DNA of 64,000 nt from Afifellaceae bacterium (GTDB taxonomy: Bacteria > Pseudomonadota > Alphaproteobacteria > Rhizobiales > Afifellaceae). The DNA lies in the NCBI GenBank assembly GCA_028281235.1, contig JANQKG010000004.1:1-64000 (forward strand), in the 5' to 3' direction. The stretch's first letter is position 1; each line of letters starts with the position of its first letter. Position numbers and translations under genes: made by a program. The notes under the pieces were generated by a model. The model was not told the DNA's origin, did no database searches, and was given only the letters and a program-made list of their open reading frames with translations. Shown one piece after another: positions 26,161-34,868 of the stretch.

Positions 26161-27189
26161 TCAGCGGCTCATGGCGGCGAGCCATTCGTCGATCCAGGTG
26201 CGGCGGTTCTCTGCGAACTGTTCCGGTGCAGTAAGGAGCGATTTCTCCGGCGTCGGGAGCGCGCCAAAGGCGGGCGGAAGCGAAGCCGCGGGCAGGCCCG
26301 CCGGATACATCCAGTTGCGCTCCGGGATCGCCGATTGGAACGGCTCCGACAGCATAAAGCGCAGAAATGCGCGCGCCAGCTCGGCATTGTCGGTGACGCG
26401 CGTTATGCCGGCCACCTCCACCTGCATGCCGTGGCCCTCCGGGAAGATCGCCGCCTTCTTGGCGTCGTCGCCCTCAACGATCTGATGGTAGGCCGGCGAG
26501 GTCGTGTAGGAGAGCACCATGTCGGCCTCGCCCTCCAGAAACAGGCCGTAGGCCTCCGACCACCCCTGCGTGACCGTCACGACCTTGGGCGCCAGCTTGG
26601 CCCAAGCGTCGCCGGCGCCGTCGCCAAAGACCTCCTTCATCCAAACAAGCAGGCCGAGGCCCGGCGAGGAGGTGCGCGGGTCCTGAATGACGATCGCGGG
26701 CGCGTCCTCCGCCTCCACAAGCGCCGTCAGGCTCTCCGGCGGATTGGGAAGGCGGGTCTCGTCATAGACAAAGGCGAACCAGCCCCAGTCGAAAGGCAGG
26801 AACGTCGCGTCGGTCCAGGGCACGGGAAGTTCGAGCGCACCGGCCTCAACGCCGTGCGGCTGGAAGAGCCCGGTTGCCTCAGCCTCGGCCATCAAATTGG
26901 TATCAAGGCCGAGGACGACATCTGCGTCCGTCCCCTCTCCCTCCAGCTTCAGGCGCGACAACAAAGTACCGGCGTCGTCGGTGGAGACCCATTCAAGCTC
27001 GCAGCCGCACTCGGCTTCGAAGCGCTCCTTGATTGGTCCACCGGGGCCCCATTCGCTGATGAAGGAGCTGTAGGTATAGACCGTTAGAACCGGTTTCTCG
27101 TCCTCGGCACGAGCCGGCGCCCCGGTCAGCGCAAGGGTCAGCGCGACCGCCAGCGATAAAGCGGCGGCAGAATGGATGAATCGAGGCAT
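26161..27189 (-). CDS. thiB: Thiamine ABC transporter substrate-binding protein
   Basis: Periplasmic receptor for thiamine, TMP or TPP. A signal peptide (IHSAAALSLAVALTLALTGAPARA) precedes a mature domain starting EDEKPVLTVYTYSSFISEWGPG. Other ThiB-like segments are FEAECGCELEWVSTDDAGTLLSRLKLEG, DVVLGLDTNLMAEA, PFDWGWFAFVYDETRL, DPRTSSPGLGLLVWM and SYTTSPAYHQIVEGD. GGAGAG precedes the ATG at 27189. First gene of thiBPQ, about 75 bases downstream of a TPP riboswitch. Confidence 0.96.
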   Translation of the reverse strand: MPRFIHSAAALSLAVALTLALTGAPARAEDEKPVLTVYTYSSFISEWGPGGPIKERFEAECGCELEWVSTDDAGTLLSRLKLEGEGTDADVVLGLDTNLMAEAEATGLFQPHGVEAGALELPVPWTDATFLPFDWGWFAFVYDETRLPNPPESLTALVEAEDAPAIVIQDPRTSSPGLGLLVWMKEVFGDGAGDAWAKLAPKVVTVTQGWSEAYGLFLEGEADMVLSYTTSPAYHQIVEGDDAKKAAIFPEGHGMQVEVAGITRVTDNAELARAFLRFMLSEPFQSAIPERNWMYPAGLPAASLPPAFGALPTPEKSLLTAPEQFAENRRTWIDEWLAAMSR

Positions 27190-27269
27190 TGGCTTACTCT
27201 CCGTGCTGGGTTTTCCGGCGACGGGCGAGCCAACGGCGGCAATAGGCGCTTTGGAATGAGGCATAATCT

Positions 27270-27360
27270 CAATCCCTCCGCCGGCACGACCCGGATCAGG
27301 TTCGACGGGTCGGCGGAGACATCCGCCTCTCAGCTCCTGGAGATCAGGGGCGCCCCGTGA
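27270..27360 (-). promoter_or_regulatory. TPP riboswitch (THI element) upstream of thiBPQ
   Basis: Read on the minus strand, the segment begins GGGGCGCCCCTGATC. It then carries the invariant CTGAGA (complement of 27328-27333) and the pyrophosphate-sensing part GTCGAACCTGATCCGGGT, closing with GCCGGCGGAGGGA. These match the THI-box core. It should repress thiBPQ when TPP is bound, probably by sequestering the ribosome-binding site of thiB. Confidence 0.95.
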
Positions 27361-27531
27361 GACGCGCCGAAGCTAGGCTTCCGGGCGGGTAAGCGCAAGC
27401 CGTGCAGCCACAGAGAGCCGCACTGCAAGGGGTCGAAGGCCCCGCCTAAAAGGTGCTAAGGTGCTGTCAGATGGATCTGGTCGGTCTTGCCGGCGCGGTT
27501 GCCACGCCAAGGCCGGGGCTCGGAGGACGAC

Positions 27532-27747
27532 GTGTTTGGTCTCAGCATCTGGAAGATCGCCATCATCGTGGGGCTGATTGTCCTGCTCTTCGGCAAGGGC
27601 AAGGTATCGGCGCTGATGGGCGACCTGGCTAAGGGCATCAAGAGCTTCAAGAAGGGCATGGCGGAGGACGATGACGAGCCCAAGGTCATCGACCAGAAGC
27701 CGGCGGAAACCGCCGCACAGCCGGCCGAAGACAAAGCCCGCGGCTGA
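27532..27747 (+). CDS. tatA: Sec-independent translocase subunit TatA
   Basis: A 71-residue twin-arginine translocase pore subunit: an N-terminal membrane helix IWKIAIIVGLIVLLFG, the hinge GKGKVSALMGDLAKGIKSFKKGM and an acidic tail. The GTG at 27532 has GGAGGA upstream and gives the normal VFGLS start; an upstream in-frame start would add 15 unrelated residues. tatB and tatC, usually adjacent in Rhizobiales, are not present here. Confidence 0.93.
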   Translation: MFGLSIWKIAIIVGLIVLLFGKGKVSALMGDLAKGIKSFKKGMAEDDDEPKVIDQKPAETAAQPAEDKARG

Positions 27748-27955
27748 GGCTGACCTAGGGCCGGTCGCGCTAAGAGCCTGTCTGAAGTATCAACCTTCAC
27801 GCCGCGCGGCTGGATAATCAGACGCTCGTTCGCGCCACCAAGGTCGGCCCGGCTCTTAATTCAAAGAACAAGAGCCCTGAACCGGCCTTCTCGCGGCGGG
27901 CGGCCGTCTGATCAGCTATCGGCATGGTGCGCGGCCAGCATTCTCAGAAGGGGCT

Positions 27956-28357
27956 CTACGGAGCGACAGCCACTTCCGCCAGGCCCAGATGCCGGACCAT
28001 GGGCGCGAAATCCCGGTCGTTGTGGAGCAGCGGCCGCCGGTTCTGGATGCACCAAGTCCCAATCAAAAGGTCGATGGTCTTTCTGACCGTGACACCGCGT
28101 GCCCGAAGCGCCCGGAAATTGCGCGCCGCGGCGACCGCGATGTCATCGCCGCCCATCGACACGATATCGAAGCGCCGCAGCAGCCCTTCGACCTCGTCGG
28201 CTTCACGATCGGTGCGAAATCCCTGCAACACCTCGCACAGCATCAAATCGCCGACGACGATCTCGCTTTCGCCAAGCAACGCGCGAAGGCGTGCCACATG
28301 CGCAACATCGCGCCCATTGAAAAAGTCGATCCAGACCGTCGTGTCGACGACGATCAC
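27956..28357 (-). CDS. VapC-type PIN domain ribonuclease toxin
   Basis: A 133-residue PIN domain protein. Acidic active-site residues are visible in MIVVDTTVWIDFF (Asp5), LMLCEVLQGF (Glu), TIDLLIGTW (Asp) and LLHNDRDFAPM (Asp). VapC toxins cleave specific RNAs, often initiator tRNA or 23S rRNA; the target here is unknown. The start overlaps the antitoxin stop by four bases (ATGA), the standard VapBC layout. Confidence 0.92.
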   Translation of the reverse strand: MIVVDTTVWIDFFNGRDVAHVARLRALLGESEIVVGDLMLCEVLQGFRTDREADEVEGLLRRFDIVSMGGDDIAVAAARNFRALRARGVTVRKTIDLLIGTWCIQNRRPLLHNDRDFAPMVRHLGLAEVAVAP

Positions 28358-28557
28358 CCGACGCGGCGCCCCTTCCGGCTCTCTGCGAGATCGCCGCGCC
28401 AGGGATACTTGCCGAATGCGCGATCGACGTCTTTCTGACGAGCCAGCCTGACGTAGAGGCGCAGCGCCTCCTCAACCGTTTGCTTCTTCGTCGCTTGGCC
28501 GGAAAGGCGTCGCGCGTCAGCCATCAGATCGTCGTCGATGTCGATGTTCGTGCGCAT
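28354..28557 (-). CDS. VapB-type antitoxin
   Basis: A 67-residue antitoxin of the ribbon-helix-helix VapB family (MRTNIDIDDDLMADARRLSGQATKKQTVEEALRLYVRL). It ends in a toxin-binding tail with KYPWRGDLAESRKGRR. It should bind its own promoter and neutralise the adjacent VapC. Starts at 28557, 28566 and 28596 are possible; 28557 has GCGGA just upstream and matches the family start. Confidence 0.88.
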   Translation of the reverse strand: MRTNIDIDDDLMADARRLSGQATKKQTVEEALRLYVRLARQKDVDRAFGKYPWRGDLAESRKGRRVG

Positions 28558-28571
28558 TCCGCTCATCGATG

Positions 28572-28597
28572 TGTGTACGTACGGCGAATTATACACA
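28572..28597. promoter_or_regulatory. Candidate VapBC operator (TGTGTA-N14-TACACA)
   Basis: Perfect six-base inverted repeat immediately upstream of vapB, with an internal GTACGTAC palindrome. VapBC complexes commonly bind such sites to autoregulate the operon. Position and symmetry support the call; binding is inferred. Confidence 0.5.
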
Positions 28598-28786
28598 TTC
28601 CTGGGGCCGATGCGAGTCGCCCGTTCCCCTATTGCGGGAAACTGGACTCTACTTATCTAAAAGACGCTCTAAAATCTGGGTAAGGGCCGCAATTGAGACG
28701 GCCCGGCCCAGCCACACGACCGGCGGACGCGGCATCCCAAGCATCCGTTGGCCGGTGGATGACCATATTTTCGGGAGGACAACATC

Positions 28787-29812
28787 ATGCTGCACAAGAC
28801 CGCCAAATCCCTCGCTGCTGGAGCTGTGGCACTGGCCGTCGCACTCGGAGCGTCGGCCGCATCTGCCCAGGACGAGGCGCAGAACTACATTCTTGCCACC
28901 GCCTCGACCGGCGGTACCTACTATCCGGTCGGGGTCGCAATCGCGACGCTGACGAAGGTCAAGCTGGAGCCGAAGACCAAGATCGGCATGTCAGCCATCT
29001 CGTCCGCGGGATCGGGCGAGAACGTCAAGCTGATCCGCGACGGCGAGGCGCAATTCGCCATCCTGCAGGGGCTCTTCGGCCATTACGCGGCCACCGGCAC
29101 CGGGGCGCTTGCCGCCGACGGCCCGCAGGAGCACCTGCGCTCCGTTTCCATGCTGTGGCAGAACGTTGAGCATTTCGTCATCAGCTCCGACGACGCTAAG
29201 ACCGGGACGATCGAGGATTTGGCCGCGCTGAAGGGCTCCGCCATGGCGCTCGGCCGGCAGAACTCCGGCACCATTGGCTCAAACCGCACGATCCTGGCGG
29301 AATTCGGCATCGATATCGACAATGATTACGAGCTTCTCTACGCCGGCTACACACCAAGTGCGGCGGCGATGCAGGATGGCAAAGTCGCCGGCATTGGCAC
29401 TCCCGCCGGTGTGCCCGTGGGCGCGGTGACGCAGCTCATGTCGGCGATGTCGGACCAGGTAGCCGTTCTCAACTTCACGCCCGAGCAAGCTGCACAGGCC
29501 GACGGCGGCAAGGCGCTGTGGACCCCCTACACCATTCCGGCCGGCACCTATCCGGGCCAGGAAAACGACATCAACACGATCGCGCAGCCGAACTTTTTGG
29601 CGACCCACGCCGACACCGATGAGGAAGCGGTCTACCAGATCACCAAGACGATCTACGAGAACCTGCCTTTCCTCCACGCGATTCACGCCGCGACCAAGGC
29701 GATGGCGATCGAGAAGGCGATCGCCGGGCTGCCGGTGCCGCTGCATCCGGGCGCGCAGCGCTATTATGAAGAGGTGGGGATCGAGATCCCCGATCGGCTG
29801 AAAGCCTCGTAG
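28787..29812 (+). CDS. TAXI family TRAP transporter solute-binding protein
   Basis: A 341-residue periplasmic receptor. The signal peptide is LAAGAVALAVALGASAASAQ. Mature TAXI-family hallmarks are ILATASTGGTYYPVGVAIATL, ISSAGSGENVKLIRDGEAQFAILQG, RQNSGTIGSNRTIL and AMQDGKVAGIGTPAGVPVGAV. TAXI-TRAP receptors take up organic acids, glutamate or glutamine in the few studied cases; the ligand here is unknown. GGGAGGAC precedes the ATG. The fused membrane subunit follows 73 bases downstream. Confidence 0.94.
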   Translation: MLHKTAKSLAAGAVALAVALGASAASAQDEAQNYILATASTGGTYYPVGVAIATLTKVKLEPKTKIGMSAISSAGSGENVKLIRDGEAQFAILQGLFGHYAATGTGALAADGPQEHLRSVSMLWQNVEHFVISSDDAKTGTIEDLAALKGSAMALGRQNSGTIGSNRTILAEFGIDIDNDYELLYAGYTPSAAAMQDGKVAGIGTPAGVPVGAVTQLMSAMSDQVAVLNFTPEQAAQADGGKALWTPYTIPAGTYPGQENDINTIAQPNFLATHADTDEEAVYQITKTIYENLPFLHAIHAATKAMAIEKAIAGLPVPLHPGAQRYYEEVGIEIPDRLKAS

Positions 29813-29885
29813 AACCGCGGTCTAGGTCCATCGAACCGACTGGAGGCCGGCCCCTTGCCGGCCTCCGGCGTACCTGCCCGCTGAT

Positions 29886-31994
29886 ATGAACCCGGACGCC
29901 ACGCCTGACGACGACGCGCCATCGCGCGCCGATCGCGGGATGATTGCTGCAATCACCGTGCTCGCGGTTCTTATCTCGCTGGCGCATATCTGGATGAATA
30001 CGATCGGCAACGTCGCGTCGCTAACGCAGAACGGCGTGCACTTTGCCGGCTTCGTGCTGCTCTGCGCCCTGGTGTTTCCGCTATCGAAGACAAAGTGGGC
30101 ATCGCGGCCGGTCGTTCGGATCTTTGACGTCGCGTTTGCCGCTGCGGTGGCGGCGGCGGCGATCTACGCCATCAACGCGGAAAGCGCCATTTACGACCGC
30201 GGCGTGAGGCTGGTGGCGGCGGATTGGGTGGCGGGCGCGTTGTGCGTGCTCGGTGCCATTGAGTTCACGCGCCGCACCACGGGCTGGATCATCCCGTCGC
30301 TCATCGTCTTGGCGCTCACCTACATCGCCTATTGGGGCGACATGATCGGCGGCGTCTTTCGCTTTGGCGGCTTGTCGTTGGAAACGTTGGTGTTTCGGTC
30401 GGTCTATGGCGACGATGCGCTGTTCGGCGCGATTGCCGGCATCTCTTCGACATTCGTGTTCATGTTCATCCTGTTCGGCGCGTTTCTGCTGAGATCGGGC
30501 GCCGGAGAGTTCATCGTGGACGTCTCACGCGCCATCGCCGGCCGGCTGGTTGGCGGACCCGGACTTGTCGCGGTGATCGCCAGCAGTTTGACCGGCACGA
30601 TCTCAGGATCAGCCGTGGCCAATACGGCATCAACCGGCGTCATCACCATTCCGCTCATGAAACGCGCGGGCTTCCCGCGGCACTTTGCCGGCGGCGTGGA
30701 GGCGGCCGCATCCACCGGCGGACAATTGATGCCGCCGATCATGGGCGCCGGTGCCTTCGTCATGGCGTCGTTCACGCAGATCCCCTACACCACCATCGTC
30801 GCCGTCAGCGTGCTGCCGGCGGTGCTCTACTTCCTCACGGTCGGCTATTTCGTGCGCATCGAGGCGCTGCGCTCCCAGGCCACGGCGCTTGCGAGCGAGG
30901 ATTCCCCGCCCTTCAGCGAAGTCTTTCGGCGCGGGGGCCCCTCCTTCATCCTGCCGGTGGGACTTTTGATCGTGCTCCTCGTCGTCGGCTATACGCCGAC
31001 CTACGCTGCCGGCTACGCGATCGTCGCCTGCGTGGCGGCCTCATGGCTGACGCCTAACCGCATGGGAGTGAAGGCGATTATCGGCGCGCTGGAGCTTGGC
31101 GCGCGCAACATGATCATCACCGCGATCCTGCTCTGTGCGGTGGGTCTCATCGTCAACGTCATCGCGACGGCCGGCATCGGCAACACCTTCTCGCTGATGA
31201 TCACGCGCTGGGCCGGCGGATCGCTGATGATCGCCATAATCCTGGTCGCCTTGGCGTCGTTGGTTCTCGGCATGGGCCTGCCGGTAACGGCGGCCTATAT
31301 CGTGCTTGGGACATTGTCGGCGCCGGCTCTGAACCAACTCATCCTGCAATCACAGCTCATCGACCAATTGGCTGCGGGCACGCTCACGGAGGGTGCGAAG
31401 GCCGTCATCATGCTGGCGGCGCCCGATAAGCTCGCAGCGCTGGCTCAGGCCATGCCATTGGCGGAAGCCACGGAATTGGTGCGCGGCCTGCCGTTTGAGA
31501 CGCTGGCGCTGCTTTACGATCAGGCCTTTTCACCGGAGGTGCTGATGGTGGCGCTTCTATCGGCGCATATGATCGTTTTCTGGCTGTCGCAGGATTCCAA
31601 TGTCACGCCGCCGGTCTGCCTTGCCGCTTTCACGGCGGCGGCGATCGCCAAGGCCCCGGCTATGAAGACGGGATTCTTCGCGTGGAAGATCGCCAAGGGC
31701 CTCTATTTCGTGCCGCTCCTCATCGCCTACACGCCGCTTCTCAGCGGCGACTGGCCGAAGATGCTGGAGATATTCTTCTTCGCGGCGTTTGGGCTGTGGG
31801 CGATCTCGGCCGCCATTGAAGGCTATTGGGAACACCGCTTGAACATTGTGCAGCGCGTGGCCGCGCTACTTATCGGCGCCGCACTTCTATGGCCGGCGGA
31901 ACGGATGGTGCATGTGGGAGCGCTCGTGCTTCTTGCCGCTCTGTTCACGCTGAACCTTTATACGGCGCGCCGCGCCGCGCGGGCGGCGGTGTAA
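29886..31994 (+). CDS. TRAP transporter fused permease (DctQM type)
   Basis: A 702-residue integral membrane protein in which the small four-helix and large twelve-helix TRAP subunits are fused, the usual partner of TAXI receptors. The large-subunit signatures are SSLTGTISGSAVANTASTGVITIPLMKRAGFPRHFAGGVEAAASTGGQLMPPIMGAGAF and LGMGLPVTAAYIVLG. It uses an ion gradient, not ATP. The C-terminal region (SQDSNVTPPVCLAAFTAAAIAKAPAMKTGF) is also conserved. Confidence 0.95.
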   Translation: MNPDATPDDDAPSRADRGMIAAITVLAVLISLAHIWMNTIGNVASLTQNGVHFAGFVLLCALVFPLSKTKWASRPVVRIFDVAFAAAVAAAAIYAINAESAIYDRGVRLVAADWVAGALCVLGAIEFTRRTTGWIIPSLIVLALTYIAYWGDMIGGVFRFGGLSLETLVFRSVYGDDALFGAIAGISSTFVFMFILFGAFLLRSGAGEFIVDVSRAIAGRLVGGPGLVAVIASSLTGTISGSAVANTASTGVITIPLMKRAGFPRHFAGGVEAAASTGGQLMPPIMGAGAFVMASFTQIPYTTIVAVSVLPAVLYFLTVGYFVRIEALRSQATALASEDSPPFSEVFRRGGPSFILPVGLLIVLLVVGYTPTYAAGYAIVACVAASWLTPNRMGVKAIIGALELGARNMIITAILLCAVGLIVNVIATAGIGNTFSLMITRWAGGSLMIAIILVALASLVLGMGLPVTAAYIVLGTLSAPALNQLILQSQLIDQLAAGTLTEGAKAVIMLAAPDKLAALAQAMPLAEATELVRGLPFETLALLYDQAFSPEVLMVALLSAHMIVFWLSQDSNVTPPVCLAAFTAAAIAKAPAMKTGFFAWKIAKGLYFVPLLIAYTPLLSGDWPKMLEIFFFAAFGLWAISAAIEGYWEHRLNIVQRVAALLIGAALLWPAERMVHVGALVLLAALFTLNLYTARRAARAAV

Positions 31995-32048
31995 GCACAT
32001 CGCCGCGCTCCCGACCATCCCCACGGACTACGCACCAACCTTGCGCCT

Positions 32049-32289
32049 GTCATCCCGGTTCGGCCGCCAGGCCGAGACCGGGACCCATGAACACAATGGA
32101 TCGGGTCACGCCGGCGTTTCGTCCGCTTGCTCCGATGGCTATGGGTCCCGGACACGCGCTGCCGCCGTTCCGGGATGACAACATAGAGGACGTGCGAGGG
32201 TCAGCGACCCGGATTACGCTTCGCTTCATCCGGGCTACGCGGCCATGCGGTCAGTCGTGGCCCGCATGGCACGTCAGCGAAATGCGGGA
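32049..32289. repeat. Cluster of intergenic palindromic repeats
   Basis: The 311-base gap after the TRAP genes holds two TCATCCCGG/GACCCATGA units (32049-32093 and 32139-32181). Two further units are built around CCCGGATTACGCTTCG...ATCCGGGCTACG (32206-32240) and CCCGCATGGC...AATGCGGGA (32260-32289). The first contains AGACCGGGACCCA at 32075-32087, an exact empty copy of the target occupied by the insertion sequence at 34853. No gene seen. Confidence 0.85.
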
Positions 32290-32305
32290 CCGCTGGCCCA
32301 TTTCA

Positions 32306-32761
32306 TTATTGCCGCGCCTCAATGGCCGGGCCGCCCACCCTGTCGCCGGGGGCGATGCCAAGCGTGTCGCTTAGCCCACCATTGATCTCCAGCACGAAGC
32401 GAACGGGCCCTTTGGAACGGACCGATTTCTCCGACAGCGGCGTGGTGCGCTCGGCGATCGATTCAATGGTCCCGTTGGCTTCGATGAAGATGATGTCGAG
32501 CGGAATGTAGGTGTTGCGCATCCAGAAGCTGGCGCGCCGGTCGGTGCTGTAAGGAAACAGCATGCCTTCGTCGTCCGCCATGCTTCGGCGAAACATCAAG
32601 CCTCGTTCCTGCTCCCGCGGATCGTCGGCGATCTCCACGCGGAATGTGTGCTCACCGGCCTCGGTGATGACGATCACGGTCTCGCGATCGGCCGCCGATG
32701 CGACAGGCGCCAGCGCAAAGAGAAGCGCCGCCAACGCGGCGGCGACAGGCGACATCCTCAT
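32306..32761 (-). CDS. DUF192 family exported protein
   Basis: A 151-residue protein with a signal peptide (AAALAALLFALAPVASAAD) and a complete DUF192 domain. The domain reads FRVEIADDPREQERGLMFRRSMADDEGMLFPY, FWMRNTYIPLDIIFIEANGTIESI and VRFVLEINGGLSDTLGIAPGDRV. The family is widespread and its function is unsettled; many members are periplasmic. Frequently near cold-shock genes in alphaproteobacteria, as here. Confidence 0.93.
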   Translation of the reverse strand: MRMSPVAAALAALLFALAPVASAADRETVIVITEAGEHTFRVEIADDPREQERGLMFRRSMADDEGMLFPYSTDRRASFWMRNTYIPLDIIFIEANGTIESIAERTTPLSEKSVRSKGPVRFVLEINGGLSDTLGIAPGDRVGGPAIEARQ

Positions 32762-32791
32762 GCGGCAGGTCTCATGAAAGGGAGCCGAGCG

Positions 32792-33370
32792 TCAGTGCGA
32801 TGACGGCAATTGCCCCCCCGAATGCGGCCGGATTTCGGCAGCGGTGCGGCCCTTCGGCCCCTCGCCGTAGCGGACCAACACAACCTGTCCGGGCCGGAGT
32901 TCCGCCATTCCGAAGCGGCGCAACGTCTCCATATGGACGAAGATGTCGGGAGTCCCCTCGCCTTCCGTCACGAAGCCATAGCCGCGCATGCGGTTGAACC
33001 ATTTGACCGTGGCCGTGACGAGCGGGCTCGTCGCGGTGACGGCCGAGCGCTGACGCGTCGGCGGCATCTGCGCAGGATGCGTCGCCGTCGACTCGTCCAT
33101 CGATACCACCCGAAAGGCCTGCAAGCCCTTCGGCCGGTCTTGTACCTCTACGACGACGCGCGCGCCTTCATAGGCGGTTTGGTATCCGTCGCGACGCAAG
33201 CACGTGACGTGAAGAAGCACGTCAGCCATGCCATTGTCGGGAACAATAAAACCGTAGCCCTTGGCAACGTCGAACCACTTAATAATGCCCGTAACCTCGA
33301 TCAGATCGACAGGCGCATCATCCTGCGGCACGAGTTCGGGCGTGGCGTCGGCGGTCGGTTTGGCCCCCAT
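32792..33370 (-). CDS. Double cold-shock domain protein
   Basis: A 192-residue protein with two cold-shock domains. The first (about residues 25-90) has [18 protein letters not shown] with RNP1 (KGYGFI) and LLHVTCL in the RNP2 position. The second (about 115-185) has [32 protein letters not shown]. Tandem-CSD proteins of this length are typical of alphaproteobacteria and bind single-stranded nucleic acid. A long 5' leader up to the neighbouring gene could hold cold-responsive structure, but none is demonstrated. Confidence 0.94.
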   Translation of the reverse strand: MGAKPTADATPELVPQDDAPVDLIEVTGIIKWFDVAKGYGFIVPDNGMADVLLHVTCLRRDGYQTAYEGARVVVEVQDRPKGLQAFRVVSMDESTATHPAQMPPTRQRSAVTATSPLVTATVKWFNRMRGYGFVTEGEGTPDIFVHMETLRRFGMAELRPGQVVLVRYGEGPKGRTAAEIRPHSGGQLPSSH

Positions 33371-33519
33371 ATGTCGACTCCATCCGAGCCTTTATATTCA
33401 CCGGTCAGTTGCCTCGTGTCGCCACCGCATCTGGCAACTTTCCCGATTCGCACCGAACAGTAGCATTGCTGCCACAGTCGCACGCTTACATATCTGCCAC
33501 ACTCGCCAACTGCTGACGC

Positions 33520-34290
33520 CTAATTCACAAGCTGTGGATAGAGATCAGCGAACACCGCCCCGATCGGGCGGTGCAATATGAGGTCGGCTTCTGCGTCGAG
33601 CGGCGTCGTTTCGCGGTTGACGATGACGAGCGATGCACCGGTCTGCTTTGCGATCAGCGGCAGCGTTGCGGCCGGCCGGACCTGCAGCGACGATCCGATC
33701 ACGATGAAGAGGTCCGCTGCGGCTGCGAAACGCGTTGCGGCGCTCAGCGCATCGGACGGCATGCGCTCGCCGAACGAGATGATCGCGGCTTTGACCAATC
33801 CACCGCATGCACAGCGTGGTGCGGCGCCCGTTTCGTCGATCATGCGGCGCACATCGGCCAGCGGCATGAACGTCGCGCAATCGATGCAGCGCCCGCGCGT
33901 CGAATTGCCGTGGATCTCGATGAGCTGCTCGGAGCCAAGGCCCGCACGCTGGTGCAGACCGTCGATGTTCTGCGTCACGACCATGGCAAGGCGACCGCTC
34001 TCGGCCATCTCGACGAGGCCGCGATGGCCGGCATTCGGCTTGGCGGCCGCGAACGTCTCGTTCATGACGAAGCGGCGGCGCCAGTCCTCCATGCGTGCGT
34101 CCTCTGAGGCAACGAATTCCTGATAGGTTATCGGCTTGATGCGTGTCCAAAGCCCGCCGGGTCCGCGAAAATCGGGAATTCCGGATTCCGTCGAAATGCC
34201 CGCGCCGGTGAGCGCGACGATGCGCTCAGAAGCGTCGATCAGGTGGCGCAAAGCCGCGATTTCGTCATTGCCAGGATCGTTTGGCTGCAT
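33520..34290 (-). CDS. Sir2-family NAD-dependent protein deacylase
   Basis: A 256-residue sirtuin. The NAD-binding motif [18 protein letters not shown] (residues 26-43), [12 protein letters not shown], the catalytic His127 in IEIHGN and four zinc cysteines (135, 138, 160, 162) are all present. The [13 protein letters not shown] segment is also typical. It removes acyl groups from lysines, producing nicotinamide. The long frame upstream of 34290 is antisense to the glyoxalase gene. Divergent from that gene with a 36-base gap, so both promoters are compact or overlap. Confidence 0.93.
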   Translation of the reverse strand: MQPNDPGNDEIAALRHLIDASERIVALTGAGISTESGIPDFRGPGGLWTRIKPITYQEFVASEDARMEDWRRRFVMNETFAAAKPNAGHRGLVEMAESGRLAMVVTQNIDGLHQRAGLGSEQLIEIHGNSTRGRCIDCATFMPLADVRRMIDETGAAPRCACGGLVKAAIISFGERMPSDALSAATRFAAAADLFIVIGSSLQVRPAATLPLIAKQTGASLVIVNRETTPLDAEADLILHRPIGAVFADLYPQLVN

Positions 34291-34326
34291 ATCTTTCACG
34301 CAAATCAAAGAAGGAGCGTCCGCCTC

Positions 34327-34767
34327 ATGCGATATTTGCACACCATGGTCCGCGTCACCGACCTCGACCAGTCGCTGGATTTCTATTGCAACAAGCTCGG
34401 CATGACGGAAGTCCGCCGCACCGAGAACGAAGGCGGCCGCTTCACGCTCGTCTTTCTGGCGGCCTCGGAGGATGAAGGCAGCGGACGCGACAAACGCGCG
34501 CCGCTTCTTGAGCTCACGTATAATTGGGACCCTGAGGAATACACCGGCGGGCGCAATTTCGGCCATCTCGCCTTTGAGGTCGATGACATCTACGAGACCT
34601 GCCGTAAGCTTCAGGAAAGCGGGGTGACGATTAACCGCCCGCCGCGCGACGGCAACATGGCGTTCATCCGCTCGCCCGACAACATCTCCGTGGAGCTTTT
34701 GCAGAAGGGTGACGCACTGCCCAAGGCAGAGCCCTGGGCCTCCATGCCCAACACCGGCGTCTGGTAG
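34327..34767 (+). CDS. gloA: Glyoxalase I (lactoylglutathione lyase)
   Basis: Converts the methylglyoxal-glutathione hemithioacetal to S-lactoylglutathione. A 146-residue VOC-fold protein with metal ligands His5, Glu62, His80 and Glu123 in [25 protein letters not shown] and ISVELLQKG. The phrase LLELTYNW and the length fit bacterial GloA. The ATG at 34327 has AAGGAG about 13 bases upstream. Confidence 0.92.
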   Translation: MRYLHTMVRVTDLDQSLDFYCNKLGMTEVRRTENEGGRFTLVFLAASEDEGSGRDKRAPLLELTYNWDPEEYTGGRNFGHLAFEVDDIYETCRKLQESGVTINRPPRDGNMAFIRSPDNISVELLQKGDALPKAEPWASMPNTGVW

Positions 34768-34818
34768 GCGGAGGCCGCCGGCCCGCCGGCCGACTTGGAC
34801 CGGCTCCAACCTCGCGTC

Positions 34819-34852
34819 TGTCATCCCGGTTCGGCCGCCAGGCCGAGACCGG
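34819..34852. repeat. Left half of a palindromic repeat split by an insertion sequence
   Basis: Identical to the start of the intact unit at 32049 (TCATCCCGGTTCGGCCGCC...GAGACCGG). The unit stops at 34852 and resumes with GGGACCCATGAACAC at 35958. The two halves joined with a single GG recreate the uninterrupted repeat, so this marks the insertion point exactly. Confidence 0.9.
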
Positions 34853-34868
34853 CAACTGTGTTTGTTTT

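Noticed and set aside
28597..28786. Possible small RNA or leader before the TAXI-TRAP gene
   Set aside because: No stable structure or known motif could be seen in this 190-base gap beyond an ordinary promoter region.
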